NCBI RefSeq assembly: GCF_019931145.1
Contig: NZ_JAIOUV010000010.1
Location: forward strand, 62,001-126,000
DNA length: 64,000 nt
Direction of reading: 5' to 3'
Source: Marinicella meishanensis
GTDB lineage: Bacteria; Pseudomonadota; Gammaproteobacteria; Xanthomonadales; Marinicellaceae
Part shown: piece after piece, positions 25,310 to 35,180 of the stretch
Numbering within the stretch: the first letter of the stretch is position 1
How the letters are laid out: every line of letters begins with the position of its first letter
Notes under the pieces: generated by a model
What the model was told of the DNA's origin: nothing
Database searches by the model: none
What the model saw: the letters and a program-made list of their open reading frames with translations, nothing else
Position numbers and translations under genes: made by a program

Positions 25310-26749
25310 TTATGGTGTGGTTTCGGTGGCAGCCAAAGTCTGCTGCCCAAGGTGCTTAAACAAACTGCCGTATTGGGCCAGCAAACCTTCGGCGGCACCG
25401 GCATTGGTGAATTGCATCACCGCAAAGCCAGTAACGGGTAAGCCTTGCAAGCCCGCTCCACTGATGGGCACTGCCGGCTCGGCATCCAGGAAATGGACGC
25501 GACCGGCGCCACTGGGCAGCCAATCGCCACCCGGAATGGCCGCGTATCTGTTCATGTGGTTGCGTGATCCCAGTACGGCGGTGCGATCAAAATGTGTGGG
25601 GGCATTGTAGATGAATTCCATCACGGTGATGGCTTGGCACAATTTGGGATAAATTCCACCTGGCGGTGGCAACACCCCACCATTGGGAATGCCATCCTCA
25701 TAGCGGGTTTCCCGATCCCACATCTCAACCCGATAGCGGTCACAAGAGGTGAGGTCATTGCCCTGCCAAGGTGCCAGGAACGGCGGCAACAAGGCCAAAT
25801 CGCCGCTGTTGGTGTGGAATTTGCGGGTTGGTGAGGTCATCACCCACTCGGTGTTGGCGTTCAACACCGTTTCCAAGTTGAATTCATTGCCCACCTGGGC
25901 CTGGGTCAGCACCGCTGAAACAGCTTGAAACCCATGGGTCCATTCGGCTTGAATCAATTGGCCATCAGGCAACAAAACCGTGGATTCCGGCACGGCCGAA
26001 TCCAAGTCAGGCAAGGCAGCACTGGGCTCGGTGTGATTTTCAGCAGTCAAACCAAAATTCTTCAAGGCCAGTGCATCATAATGGAACGCCAGGCCTTCAT
26101 TCACATTGACCAATGAGGCGCTGCCCAGCAAGTCGCCACTGGGGTCTTCATCGGGTCCCAAGACCCAGCTTCCGGCTTGCCACACGTTTTCCAAGCCAGC
26201 GCAATTGGTTGGCACACCCCGGTTGCTGTGGTCGATCATTTGCACCGCTTGTGGGGTCACCAGATTGGCCATTTCATACACTTCCAGGTAGCCTTCTCTT
26301 GAACGGCTCATGTCTCGATTGTCAGGATCCAAGTCGGTGTCAATCACAAACGGTAAGAACTGTTGGCCGCCTTTGTTCAAGAAAGGCGCACACGAGGTGT
26401 CTCCCGAAACATGCAGCACGGACGCTTCACCCAGGTGCTCATCGATGGTGGACGTGGTCGGCACCAACGCCCCGGTCCACACGTCGTATGCGCCCAAGTA
26501 TACATTGAATGTCAACACATCAAGACCAATGTCCCCTTCCAAAAAGCGGATTTTCACCGCCTTGGTGTGGCTGGAGGTATTGACCACTGAATACAAAAAA
26601 TTCAGGTCGTTGTTGACCGTGTAGTAGGGATAAATCAACACCCCGCCCACGCCATTGGATGCCACCGAAACGGCTTGAGAGGTAACCGCCATCCCTGACA
26701 GCAATAAAAACATCAACCAGTTCACCGCATATTTCATAACAGGTTTCAT
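25310..26749 (-). CDS. Tandem secreted paralogue 3 of 4
   Basis: A 479-residue protein. The start at 26749 overlaps the stop of copy 4 as ATGA and has a G-rich ribosome site (GGGGGTGA). The signal peptide is WLMFLLLSGMAVTSQA. The core blocks are GVGGVLIYPYYTVNNDLNFL, VKIRFLEGDIGLDVLTFNVY, GDTSCAPFLNKGGQQFLPF and GLPVTGFAVMQFTNAGAAEG. The last-third insert is Pro/Gly-rich (NGGVLPPPGGIYPKLC) with fewer Cys than the others. It ends TLAATETTP, a different tail from copies 1 and 2. Confidence 0.85.
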   Translation of the reverse strand: MKPVMKYAVNWLMFLLLSGMAVTSQAVSVASNGVGGVLIYPYYTVNNDLNFLYSVVNTSSHTKAVKIRFLEGDIGLDVLTFNVYLGAYDVWTGALVPTTSTIDEHLGEASVLHVSGDTSCAPFLNKGGQQFLPFVIDTDLDPDNRDMSRSREGYLEVYEMANLVTPQAVQMIDHSNRGVPTNCAGLENVWQAGSWVLGPDEDPSGDLLGSASLVNVNEGLAFHYDALALKNFGLTAENHTEPSAALPDLDSAVPESTVLLPDGQLIQAEWTHGFQAVSAVLTQAQVGNEFNLETVLNANTEWVMTSPTRKFHTNSGDLALLPPFLAPWQGNDLTSCDRYRVEMWDRETRYEDGIPNGGVLPPPGGIYPKLCQAITVMEFIYNAPTHFDRTAVLGSRNHMNRYAAIPGGDWLPSGAGRVHFLDAEPAVPISGAGLQGLPVTGFAVMQFTNAGAAEGLLAQYGSLFKHLGQQTLAATETTP

Positions 26750-28143
26750 AACTCACCCCCTTCCACCAATTTGCCTTTGTGGACGAACAGGTTGCCGTAT
26801 TGGGCCAACAAGCCTTCAGCGGCCCCTCCATTGGTGAATTGATTCACGGCAAACCCGGTGACTGGTAGACCAAACAACACTTTACCTGAATTGGGTACCA
26901 TGGCGGCATTGGTCGAGGCAAAAGTCACCTTGGCCCAGCCATTTTCAGTGACGGCTGTGGCCGGGGTCACGACCTTCAAAAGGTTGAATGAGCCCAGCAC
27001 CTTCGATTGTTCCAGTGCGACATCCGCCGGAGACAAAAACTCGAGCACTTGGGAGGTCAGACAAAACTGAGGATCCGGTGGCCTGGGACCACAAGCGAAT
27101 CCACATGAAGTGATGATCGGAGATTGTTCTTCGCGGTCCCATATTTCAAGGTCATAGGCGTCACACGCAGCCTGACCCGACCAACCCGAAGAAAACGGTG
27201 GTATGGCGGTCAATGCCTGGGTCGTGTGGTATTTTTTGGTGGGGAAGTTCATCACCCATTCGGTCTTGCCGTTGATGAATTGATCATACGCGTATTCATT
27301 GTAGACTTCGGTTTGCATCAACACCGCGGAGACCGCTTCAAAACCCGATGGCCATTGTGACACGACCAAGGCATCATCATTCGACAAGTGGGTCGATATT
27401 GGCTGGGCCGAACTCAAATCCGGCAGCACGTCACCGACGCTGGTATGGATGCCGGCACCCCCCCAAAATTGGGTCAGGGCCAAGGCATCAAAGCCAAAGG
27501 CGATGCCCTCACCCACATTGATGATCGAGGCTTTGCCGCTCAATCCGCCACTGGGTTCGGCCAATGCCTCGCGGTCCCAGGTGTCATCTTGCCACTCTGA
27601 CTCAAACAGCTCACAGTCATTGGGCAGGCCATCCGAGTGCGTCAATGCCGCCAACACCTCGGCCTCGGTGATCACGCCCATTTCAATCACCTCCAAGTGT
27701 CCTTCACGGGCTCGGCGCAAAGAGTCATTGGAACCGTCCAGTTCCAACAAGAACGGTAAAAACTCTTGGCCCAAGCCAAATCGATTGAGGTAGGGTGCAC
27801 AAGAAGTATCTGCGGTCAAATGCGAGACGCTGGGCTCACCTTCATGACCCGCGATGGTTGAATCCACGGCAAGCAATGCCCCGGTCCACACATCAAACGG
27901 CGCCAAATACACATTGAAAATCAACACCTCACGACCTATGTCGCCTTCCAAAAAGCGCACTTTGATGGCCTTGGCTTCATCGGTGGTGTTGACCACCGAA
28001 TACAGGGTGTTGAGTTCGTTGTTGACGGTGTAGTAAGGGAAAATCAACACTTCACCCTGACCATGCGGGTTCAGTTGAACCGCTGCTGCGGGTAAGCTGA
28101 AGGCGCCGCATAAGCAGAACAAAAGTTTGGCTGAAAAGCGCAT
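26746..28143 (-). CDS. Tandem secreted paralogue 4 of 4 (first in transcription order)
   Basis: A 465-residue protein and the promoter-proximal member of the array. AAGGAAG precedes the start. The signal peptide is MRFSAKLLFCLCGAFSLPAAA. The family blocks are QGEVLIFPYYTVNNELNTLY, AIKVRFLEGDIGREVLIFNV and APFDVWTGALLAVDST, ending near GLLAQYGNLFVHKGKLVEGG. The Cys loop in the last third (SCGFACGPRPPDPQFC) resembles that of copy 2. The terminator at 28234-28263 separates it from the gene upstream, so the four copies form one transcription unit of about 5.7 kb. Confidence 0.85.
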   Translation of the reverse strand: MRFSAKLLFCLCGAFSLPAAAVQLNPHGQGEVLIFPYYTVNNELNTLYSVVNTTDEAKAIKVRFLEGDIGREVLIFNVYLAPFDVWTGALLAVDSTIAGHEGEPSVSHLTADTSCAPYLNRFGLGQEFLPFLLELDGSNDSLRRAREGHLEVIEMGVITEAEVLAALTHSDGLPNDCELFESEWQDDTWDREALAEPSGGLSGKASIINVGEGIAFGFDALALTQFWGGAGIHTSVGDVLPDLSSAQPISTHLSNDDALVVSQWPSGFEAVSAVLMQTEVYNEYAYDQFINGKTEWVMNFPTKKYHTTQALTAIPPFSSGWSGQAACDAYDLEIWDREEQSPIITSCGFACGPRPPDPQFCLTSQVLEFLSPADVALEQSKVLGSFNLLKVVTPATAVTENGWAKVTFASTNAAMVPNSGKVLFGLPVTGFAVNQFTNGGAAEGLLAQYGNLFVHKGKLVEGGEL

Positions 28144-28233
28144 GGATTTTCTTCCTTAAAAAATTAATCACCCCGCATCCTACCAAGCAAAATGTTAAGA
28201 AAAGATTAACCCACCCTTGACTGAAACAAATTG

Positions 28234-28263
28234 AAACAAAAAAGGCCGCCAACGCGGCCTTTT
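28234..28263 (-). terminator. Rho-independent terminator after the seven-repeat secreted protein
   Basis: AAAGGCCGC and GCGGCCTTT pair around a 4-nt loop and are followed by about seven T on the minus strand. It lies 20 bp past the stop at 28283. Confidence 0.88.
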
Positions 28264-28282
28264 GCATGGCTCAGGGCTGGCC

Positions 28283-30892
28283 TCAATCCAATCCCGACTT
28301 GAAAATAAAGTCTGGTTTCAACTCAAAATCGATGTCAACCACGGTTTCATTGCCGGTGATTTCAACCGGTACCGCGAGCAATGGGTCACAGCTTGACATC
28401 GGACAATAAGCCCCCCCGTAAGCCGCATCCAGCAAGGCGCCGTTGTTGGCCGTGGTCAAGTAATACAACCCCGGCGGAAATCCCACCGTCATGTAGTTGC
28501 CATTGTCATCGGTTTGGTAACTGCCAAAAAAGTCGCCCTGGCCATCGTAAACATTGACATTGACGCCACCGGCCGGCAATTGGCTGAAGGCATCACGCAC
28601 TTGTCCAATGATGGTGCCTCCAGCATCCAAACTGAAATCAATGGTGCCGCCGCCAGCCAAGGCATCGGGGGCACCACCCAAGACGATGGGGTCACCGGTG
28701 GTCACATCACAGGCAGAACCAGGACAAGGTGTGCCATCATACAGGATGTCAATCCAGCCACCGGCTGCGGTTTGATTGACCCCCAAAAAAGGCAAGTTTG
28801 AGCCGTTGTTGGTCAAGGCATAATAAGTCCCCGCTGGTAAGCCCGAGACGGTGAAAAACCCAACCACATCGGTGGTGGCCCAGTTGGCGAAGTGGCCCAT
28901 GTCGTCATACACCAACACGTGCACATCGGGAATCGGTGTGGATGAACCGATTTCGGTGATGGTGCCAGAAAAACTGAAACCCGGAGACAAGGCAAAATCA
29001 ATGCCCGTGGTGGTGGCATTGGCCGCTTCGGCCACCGGATCTCTTGGGTTCAGGCGCACATATTCATTGACCACCACATTGCCTGCGGTCAAATCACAGG
29101 TCACACCGGGACAATCGATGTTGCCACCTGGGGCGTATTTCTCCATCACGTATGGGCTGATCATGTCACCAGTGAACATGGAGCCAGTTCGGACCGAATA
29201 ACTTCCGGCAGGCATGGCCCGAGCCGACGTATATGTGCCATCAGGATTGATAAAGGCCCCTCCAGCGACTTGACCGGCGGCATCATAAAATTGCAGGAAA
29301 TGATTTTGGGTGGTGGTGCCGATAGGTAAACCTGTGGCGGCATCGGTAACGGTACCACTGATTTTCCCACCATAATCCAAAAAGTAATTCACCCCCAGCT
29401 TTTGCTCCTGGGCACCCAACACCACAGGATCGCCTCCGGCACCGCGATCACAACCACTCCATGGACAGGGCTTGTTCTCATACAGTTCTCGTTGAAAAAA
29501 TTCACGCCCCAAATCGCCACCTTGGACAAAGTACATGCCAGGCAGTAAGCCACCGATGGTGTAAGTCCCGTCAAAGCCAGGGTCAGTGTCAGTGCCGTAA
29601 AGGATCAAATTCCCCAACAACCGATTGGCGTCATTAAACAAGAATATCAAACCAAACTGTTCCACCGTCTCGGTGGGGTGGTCATTATTCAATATGATGC
29701 CCGAAATGCTGGCACCAAACTCCACCGAAAAATCAATGTTGGCGGTGTTCACGCCATTGCTCAGGGCAATGTTGTCGCCGGCACCATTAAAGACCAAACT
29801 GGAACAGGCATTACATTGAATGTTGTTGTAAATTTCTGGGATGTGCAAATTACCTGCTGAATTTGGATTCAAATAAAAAACGTAATTGCCGGCCGGTATG
29901 CCGCTGACCGTGTAGCCACCGCTGCCATCAAAAACGGCTTGGATGTACCAATTAAAGGTTAAGTCACTGGGGTCCACCATCGACAAATTAAAGGTTTCAA
30001 CCGCCGCAGCCGTATCTTGATCGACCAGTTGGCCACTGATTGAAGCACCCACCGTCAATGACAGGTCTACGCCATTGCGCACTTCAGCAGGCGTCAAAAC
30101 AACCGTGCTGTTGACATCCGGCTCACAGTTCTGGCACTGCACAGTGCCTGTCGCATCGTACATCGCATCAACATAAATGTCAGTGGCGTCTTGTGAGGTC
30201 AAATAATACTCACCGTCGGGTAGCCCCTGGAAGCTGTAAAGGCCAGTGGGATCTGACGTTTGATACAGGTAAAATGAATGATTCAAACCCCGCAGTGTTA
30301 TTGGTTGGTCAACCACTGGAGCCGCGCCGCTGGTGACTTGTCCGTTGATGACTGCACCCACTGTCAAATCCAAGTCAATGTTGGAGATCATGGCACCGGT
30401 GGCAACCATGATGGTGCTGTTGGCATCGGGCTGGCAGTTTTGACACGCCACAGTGCCGGTGGATGAGTACATGGCATCAATAAAAACATCGTTTTGATCG
30501 TTGGCCAACACATAGTAATCACCGGCATCAACACCCACAAATGTGTATTCACCCAAAGCATTGGTCACGGCATTGTTGACGTACACATTGGTTCCTACTT
30601 CGACCAAATTCAGATTCACATTGGGCTGATTCACGGCACCTGATTGCACCACCCCTGAAATGGTTGCCGTGCCACCCTGCGACAACATTTCCACTGGCGT
30701 TGGATTATGCTGTTGCAACTGATTGGCTTGGTAAGTTAATTGCGAAATGAATTTCTGGTGCTGCAATGGGGTGATTCGACTTTCAATCAACAGCCCATCG
30801 TAAACCGTCTTTTGTGTTGCCAAGTGATCTTTGGTGGTGGCCTGGATGGACAGACTCATCCCCATAAAAACCATTAATGTGAGTAATTTCAT
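28283..30892 (-). CDS. Secreted seven-repeat protein (carboxypeptidase-regulatory/CNA-B-like)
   Basis: An 869-residue protein. The start at 30892 has GGGAG upstream; the frame extends further but without a signal. The signal peptide is MKLLTLMVFMGMSLSIQA. After a helical stretch (70-110) come about seven repeats of 110-130 residues. Each has a 'xISGxVxxxxxxxPxxxxxV' opening, 'GxYxxxGLPxGxYYxxT', and a Cys pair. The pair is CxxC in the first three repeats (CQNC, CQNC, CNAC) and C-x4-C in the last four (CPWSGC, CPGVTC, CPGSAC, CPMSSC). This is the fold of carboxypeptidase-regulatory-like or CNA-B stalk domains, built to extend from the surface. It ends DFIFKSGLD, the shared tail. Confidence 0.88.
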   Translation of the reverse strand: MKLLTLMVFMGMSLSIQATTKDHLATQKTVYDGLLIESRITPLQHQKFISQLTYQANQLQQHNPTPVEMLSQGGTATISGVVQSGAVNQPNVNLNLVEVGTNVYVNNAVTNALGEYTFVGVDAGDYYVLANDQNDVFIDAMYSSTGTVACQNCQPDANSTIMVATGAMISNIDLDLTVGAVINGQVTSGAAPVVDQPITLRGLNHSFYLYQTSDPTGLYSFQGLPDGEYYLTSQDATDIYVDAMYDATGTVQCQNCEPDVNSTVVLTPAEVRNGVDLSLTVGASISGQLVDQDTAAAVETFNLSMVDPSDLTFNWYIQAVFDGSGGYTVSGIPAGNYVFYLNPNSAGNLHIPEIYNNIQCNACSSLVFNGAGDNIALSNGVNTANIDFSVEFGASISGIILNNDHPTETVEQFGLIFLFNDANRLLGNLILYGTDTDPGFDGTYTIGGLLPGMYFVQGGDLGREFFQRELYENKPCPWSGCDRGAGGDPVVLGAQEQKLGVNYFLDYGGKISGTVTDAATGLPIGTTTQNHFLQFYDAAGQVAGGAFINPDGTYTSARAMPAGSYSVRTGSMFTGDMISPYVMEKYAPGGNIDCPGVTCDLTAGNVVVNEYVRLNPRDPVAEAANATTTGIDFALSPGFSFSGTITEIGSSTPIPDVHVLVYDDMGHFANWATTDVVGFFTVSGLPAGTYYALTNNGSNLPFLGVNQTAAGGWIDILYDGTPCPGSACDVTTGDPIVLGGAPDALAGGGTIDFSLDAGGTIIGQVRDAFSQLPAGGVNVNVYDGQGDFFGSYQTDDNGNYMTVGFPPGLYYLTTANNGALLDAAYGGAYCPMSSCDPLLAVPVEITGNETVVDIDFELKPDFIFKSGLD

Positions 30893-31111
30893 GCTTTTCT
30901 CCCGTTGACTGTTATTGTGCAATGAATGATATACCCAATAACGCACATCATGGGCATTGGTGAAACAAAATTCTTTGCTGACCCCCAATATTTCGAAACA
31001 ATTCACATATTTATGACCTCAATGGCCAAAATTCTGGGCAGTCTGCCATCGCTCAAGTAGCTGTTTGCTCGAAGGTTGGCCGATGGCTGACCGTGGATTG
31101 AATGAATTTGT

Positions 31112-31119
31112 GGTAAAAT
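31112..31119 (+). promoter_or_regulatory. Possible extended -10 promoter for the 31187 gene
   Basis: TGG followed by TAAAAT at 31114-31119 gives an extended -10 with a leader of about 60 nt. No -35 match at the right spacing. Confidence 0.35.
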
Positions 31120-31186
31120 GCGTGCCACACCGACCCAGGGCCCTGAGTCCTGGTGATTTTAGGAACACCACCAACAAGGAGTTTTC

Positions 31187-32791
31187 ATGAGCAAACCACT
31201 GCACTGGGTCATCTTCGCCTTATTGATCAGCACCCAACTGTCCGCCAACCAATTATTTTCTTTGCAACAAGACAAGGAAGGCAAGGAGTTCACCAACCAA
31301 CTGTCCGAGCACAACGCAGCCGATGGTACAGTGAAAAAAGCAATCACCTTGAGCCCAACCTGGAAGCGGGACATGATGCGTTTGCTTTTGCCACCCAGTG
31401 ATCACCTGTTTTTTTATGGCATGATCGATGGCAAACAAGCGCGCATTCAAATGGTTGATAAAAGTGACATCAGTCAAATCAAAACCATTGACACCGCACA
31501 CTTGCATGAGCGATTGATCAACAACGAGCGACTGTATCAATTCTTCCACCTGACTGCAGACCAAAAACACTTGTTGGTGCATGTGGGTAAGAAAAAAAAT
31601 CAACAGCTGTTGGTGATTGATGTGCAACAAGGCGTGATTGCCAAGGCCATTGCATTGAGCAAATTCAAAAATGAGGTGTCTGTGTCTTCAGACCAACAGT
31701 ACCTCCTGGTCAACAACACCAGCCGCGATGAGTTGACGGTGTTGCGGATGTCTGATTTTTCGGTTGCACTGACCAGTAAACTGGGTGACTACCGTCAGTT
31801 TGGCACCATTCACCAAGACCATTTGTATTTGACCAAACAGTCGGGACAAAAACCCAAGGCACAACACTGGGTTCAGGCCATTGATCTCAACTCGCATGAA
31901 AAAGTGAGTTTCCCAGCCCGCAGTCAGGTGACACCTGTATTTGCCACCAGCGAACAAACCGGACGTTTGTTCACGGTTGCGGCTGACGAACGGGGCAAAA
32001 ACATCGTCTTGAGTGAATTGACGGGTACTTCAATCAAGCCCATCAAAACATACCCTGTGAAGCGAATTGACCTGCAAGAGATGATCGTCATGGACGATTA
32101 CCAGCAGATTTTGGTCAAAGGCTTTGACAAGTTGGTGTTGATCAATTTAACCGATGATTACCCGCACACCTACACCAAATTACCGTTTGATACGGCTGAT
32201 TATGCCTACAACACCCGAGGTGACTTGCTGTATTTACGTGAAGGTTCTGGCTCCGAAGTGGCGGTCGTCGATGTGGCCAATGGCGAGCTGATAGAACGTT
32301 CTGGCACCGGTCGACCGGGGGTCAAGTTTGGTCAATTCTTGGGCACCGTGGTTTTGGCGGGAGCCACTGGCTTCGGTTTGAATTACATGCAAATCGTTTA
32401 CAAACGTTCGAGCACGGGGATGATCTTGAACCACCAGGAAAACAATTTATATGTGATCAATTGGAAAACCAATGACGTGACCCGCTTCACAGCGGCTGAT
32501 TTGAGCAACCGCGAAGCCATTGCCACTGGTGGTGGTACCGGACTGCTCTATCAGAGTGATGACGCCCAGGCACCGGTGTGGGTGTTCAGCGGCAAGCAAA
32601 TCACGCAGATCAATGATGCCGATTTCACCGTGACGCAAGCCATCGAATATGAATCCTTGGTGGGCTTTGATGGCGAGCAAGACTTTTTCATCATCAAAAC
32701 TGAGGACGAGGTCCAAACCCATGACATGAAAACCGGGCAAATCATCAGCCGATGGCCGATGACCAAAGCCCATTTAATCTGGTCAGAGTGA
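31187..32791 (+). CDS. Exported beta-propeller-like protein
   Basis: A 534-residue protein with AAGGAG 5 nt before the start and a signal peptide (WVIFALLISTQLSA). The body is a run of short four-strand repeats (HLLVHVGKKKNQQLLVIDVQ, YLLVNNTSRDELTVLRM, RLFTVAADERGKNIVLSELT, VAVVDVANGELIERSG), as in WD40/YVTN-type propellers. No Cys pairs, enzyme motif or lipobox is visible. It probably acts in the periplasm as a binding scaffold. It stands alone between the repeat protein and tex, with which it converges. Confidence 0.8.
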   Translation: MSKPLHWVIFALLISTQLSANQLFSLQQDKEGKEFTNQLSEHNAADGTVKKAITLSPTWKRDMMRLLLPPSDHLFFYGMIDGKQARIQMVDKSDISQIKTIDTAHLHERLINNERLYQFFHLTADQKHLLVHVGKKKNQQLLVIDVQQGVIAKAIALSKFKNEVSVSSDQQYLLVNNTSRDELTVLRMSDFSVALTSKLGDYRQFGTIHQDHLYLTKQSGQKPKAQHWVQAIDLNSHEKVSFPARSQVTPVFATSEQTGRLFTVAADERGKNIVLSELTGTSIKPIKTYPVKRIDLQEMIVMDDYQQILVKGFDKLVLINLTDDYPHTYTKLPFDTADYAYNTRGDLLYLREGSGSEVAVVDVANGELIERSGTGRPGVKFGQFLGTVVLAGATGFGLNYMQIVYKRSSTGMILNHQENNLYVINWKTNDVTRFTAADLSNREAIATGGGTGLLYQSDDAQAPVWVFSGKQITQINDADFTVTQAIEYESLVGFDGEQDFFIIKTEDEVQTHDMKTGQIISRWPMTKAHLIWSE

Positions 32792-32805
32792 AGGTGTCTT
32801 GAAAC

Positions 32806-32832
32806 GATGGGCAGCCAATTTGGCAGCCCATC
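32806..32832. terminator. Hairpin between convergent 31187 gene and tex
   Basis: GATGGGCAGCC and GGCAGCCCATC pair over 11 positions with one mismatch, loop AATTT. It lies 15 bp past one stop and 30 bp past the other. There is no T-run on either side. Confidence 0.45.
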
Positions 32833-32861
32833 ATCATGGGTTCAGTCAACGGCTGCGGCCA

Positions 32862-35180
32862 TTACGTCTTGGCCTTCTTGAAGGCGTCGGCCAAGGCCCC
32901 GGCAAAGGCCCCTTGCGGCGCTCGATCCTGGCGATGCTGGCGGCGTGACTTGTTGGCTTGACCCGAGGGCCGCTTGTTGTTGGCTGACTTGCTCGGTTTG
33001 GCTTTGGCCTCGCCCGACTTGGCACTCAAAGCAATGCGCTTGCGTGCCACATCCACATCCAACACCCGCACCTGAATCACCTGGCCGGCTTTGACCACAT
33101 CAGCCGGGTCTTTGACGTAGCGATCAGCCAATTCGGAAATGTGGACCAAACCATCCTGGTGTACGCCGACATCGACAAACGCCCCAAAAGCGGTGACGTT
33201 GGTCACCACCCCCTCCAAACGCATGCCCACTTGCAAATCCTTGAGGTCGTGGACCTGATCGTCAAAGCGCGCGGTCTTGAATTCACCGCGTGGATCTCGT
33301 CCGGGTTTTTTCAATTCTTCAATCACGTCTTTGATGGTGGCCACCCCAAACTGATCGTTGGCAAAATCACGCGGATTCAATTGGCTCAAAGGTCCCATTT
33401 GACCAATCACTTGCTCAATCTGGGTGTTCATGTGTACCAACATGGATTCCACCAGGGGATAGGCTTCGGGGTGCACCGCCGATTGGTCCAACGGCTGGTC
33501 ACCGCCGCGGATTCGCAAAAAACCGGCACATTGTTCGAACATTTTGTCGCCCAACCGACTGACTTTGAGCAGTTGTTGGCGGTTTTGAAAACTGCCATGG
33601 GCATCGCGGTACTTGACGATTTCCTGGGCCACCGAATCGGTGACACCGGCCACGTATTTCAACAAGGGGGCCGAAGCGGTGTTCACATCCACGCCCACTT
33701 TGTTCACACAGTCTTCGACACAATCACCCAGCGCCCGACTCAACTGGGCCTGGTTGACGTCGTGTTGGTATTGGCCCACACCGATGGCTTTGGGGTCGAT
33801 TTTGACCAATTCGGCCAAGGGGTCTTGCAAGCGTCGGGCGATTGACACCGCACCCCGGTAGGACACGTCCAGCTCGGGAAATTCTTTGGCCGCCAACTCA
33901 GAGGCTGAATAGACCGATGCACCGGCTTCGGAGACCATGATTTTTTGCGCTTTGATGGCCGGCTGTTGTTTGAGCAGCTCAGCGGCCAACTGATCGGTTT
34001 CTCGCGAAGCCGTGCCGTTGCCGATGGCGATCAATTGCACCCCGTGCTTGGCACACAATTGCGCCAGGGTTTGCTTGGCTGGCTCCCATTGTTTTTGCGG
34101 TGCATGGGGATAAATCACCGCTGTGTCAAGCAGCTTGCCATTGGCATCCACCACCACGGTTTTCACCCCCGTGCGGAAACCAGGATCCAGGCCCATGGTG
34201 ACCCGTCCCCCGGCCGGGGCGGCCAACAACAGGTCTTTGAGGTTGCGGTTGAAAATCTGGATCGCCGCCTCATCGGCTTGTTCACGCAGTAAATTTTGCA
34301 GCTGCAAGTTCAGTTTCAACAACAGTTTGGCTTTCCAGGCCAATTCAATGGTGCGGGCCAACCAAGCCGATTGTTCAATGTCCCAGCCGGTGTGGCGCAC
34401 CAAACGACCGATTGCCGGATGGCCTGTCAGTGACTCTTGCAACACATCGCGGTGATCGATGCTGACTTGCAATACCCCTTCATTGCGGCCGCGGAACAAG
34501 GCCAGCATGCGGTGTGATGGGATGTCTTTAACCGCCTCAGAAAAGGCAAAATAATCTTTGAAGCGGGCGGCTTTGGGATCGGTCTCTTGGCCTTTGATCA
34601 CCCGCGCCATGACCACCCCTTGCGACCACAACCAATCGCGCAAACCCTGGATCAGGTCGGCGTCCTCGGCCAGGTCCTCCAGGGCGATTTGTCGGGCACC
34701 TTCCAAGGCACTGTCCACATCAACCACTTGCTGTGCGGCATCGACATAATCCACCGCCAAGTCTGCGGGCGTGGCAGCCGGTTGTTCAATCAACCGTTGT
34801 AACAAAGGTTCCAAGCCGGCTTGGCGGGCTTTTTGGGCTTTGGTCAAACGTTTTTTCTTATACGGCAGATACAAGTCTTCCAATCGGGTTTTCGTGTCTG
34901 CAGCCATGATGGATTGGCGCAATTCAGCATTGAGTTTGCCTTGTTCGTCGATCGCTTTGAGGATCGTTTCACGGCGGTCATCCAGATCCCGCAAGTAAGT
35001 CAAACGCTCCGCCAATTGACGCAATTGGGTGTCATCCAAACCGCCAGTGACTTCTTTGCGGTAACGGGCAATGAAGGGCACCGTGTCACCACCATCGAGC
35101 AACTCGATGGCACTGGCAATCTGTTGTGGACGGGCGTTGATTTCCGCGGCTATGGTATTCACGTGTGGGTTTTGGGCCAT
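32862..35180 (-). CDS. tex: Tex-family RNA-binding transcription accessory protein
   Basis: A 772-residue cytoplasmic protein. Domains in order are the Tex N-terminal helical region (TVPFIARYRKEVTGGLDD), a YqgF/RNase H-like domain (MGLDPGFRTGVKTVVVDANG), helix-hairpin-helix motifs (VGVDVNTASAPLLKYVAG), and an S1 RNA-binding domain (GMRLEGVVTNVTAFGAFVDV). A basic C-terminal tail rich in Lys/Arg/Gln follows. Tex binds single-stranded RNA and affects transcription and stress survival. The start at 35180 (MAQNPHVNT) has AGGA 6 nt upstream; two earlier ATG codons are possible. Length matches the family. Confidence 0.95.
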   Translation of the reverse strand: MAQNPHVNTIAAEINARPQQIASAIELLDGGDTVPFIARYRKEVTGGLDDTQLRQLAERLTYLRDLDDRRETILKAIDEQGKLNAELRQSIMAADTKTRLEDLYLPYKKKRLTKAQKARQAGLEPLLQRLIEQPAATPADLAVDYVDAAQQVVDVDSALEGARQIALEDLAEDADLIQGLRDWLWSQGVVMARVIKGQETDPKAARFKDYFAFSEAVKDIPSHRMLALFRGRNEGVLQVSIDHRDVLQESLTGHPAIGRLVRHTGWDIEQSAWLARTIELAWKAKLLLKLNLQLQNLLREQADEAAIQIFNRNLKDLLLAAPAGGRVTMGLDPGFRTGVKTVVVDANGKLLDTAVIYPHAPQKQWEPAKQTLAQLCAKHGVQLIAIGNGTASRETDQLAAELLKQQPAIKAQKIMVSEAGASVYSASELAAKEFPELDVSYRGAVSIARRLQDPLAELVKIDPKAIGVGQYQHDVNQAQLSRALGDCVEDCVNKVGVDVNTASAPLLKYVAGVTDSVAQEIVKYRDAHGSFQNRQQLLKVSRLGDKMFEQCAGFLRIRGGDQPLDQSAVHPEAYPLVESMLVHMNTQIEQVIGQMGPLSQLNPRDFANDQFGVATIKDVIEELKKPGRDPRGEFKTARFDDQVHDLKDLQVGMRLEGVVTNVTAFGAFVDVGVHQDGLVHISELADRYVKDPADVVKAGQVIQVRVLDVDVARKRIALSAKSGEAKAKPSKSANNKRPSGQANKSRRQHRQDRAPQGAFAGALADAFKKAKT

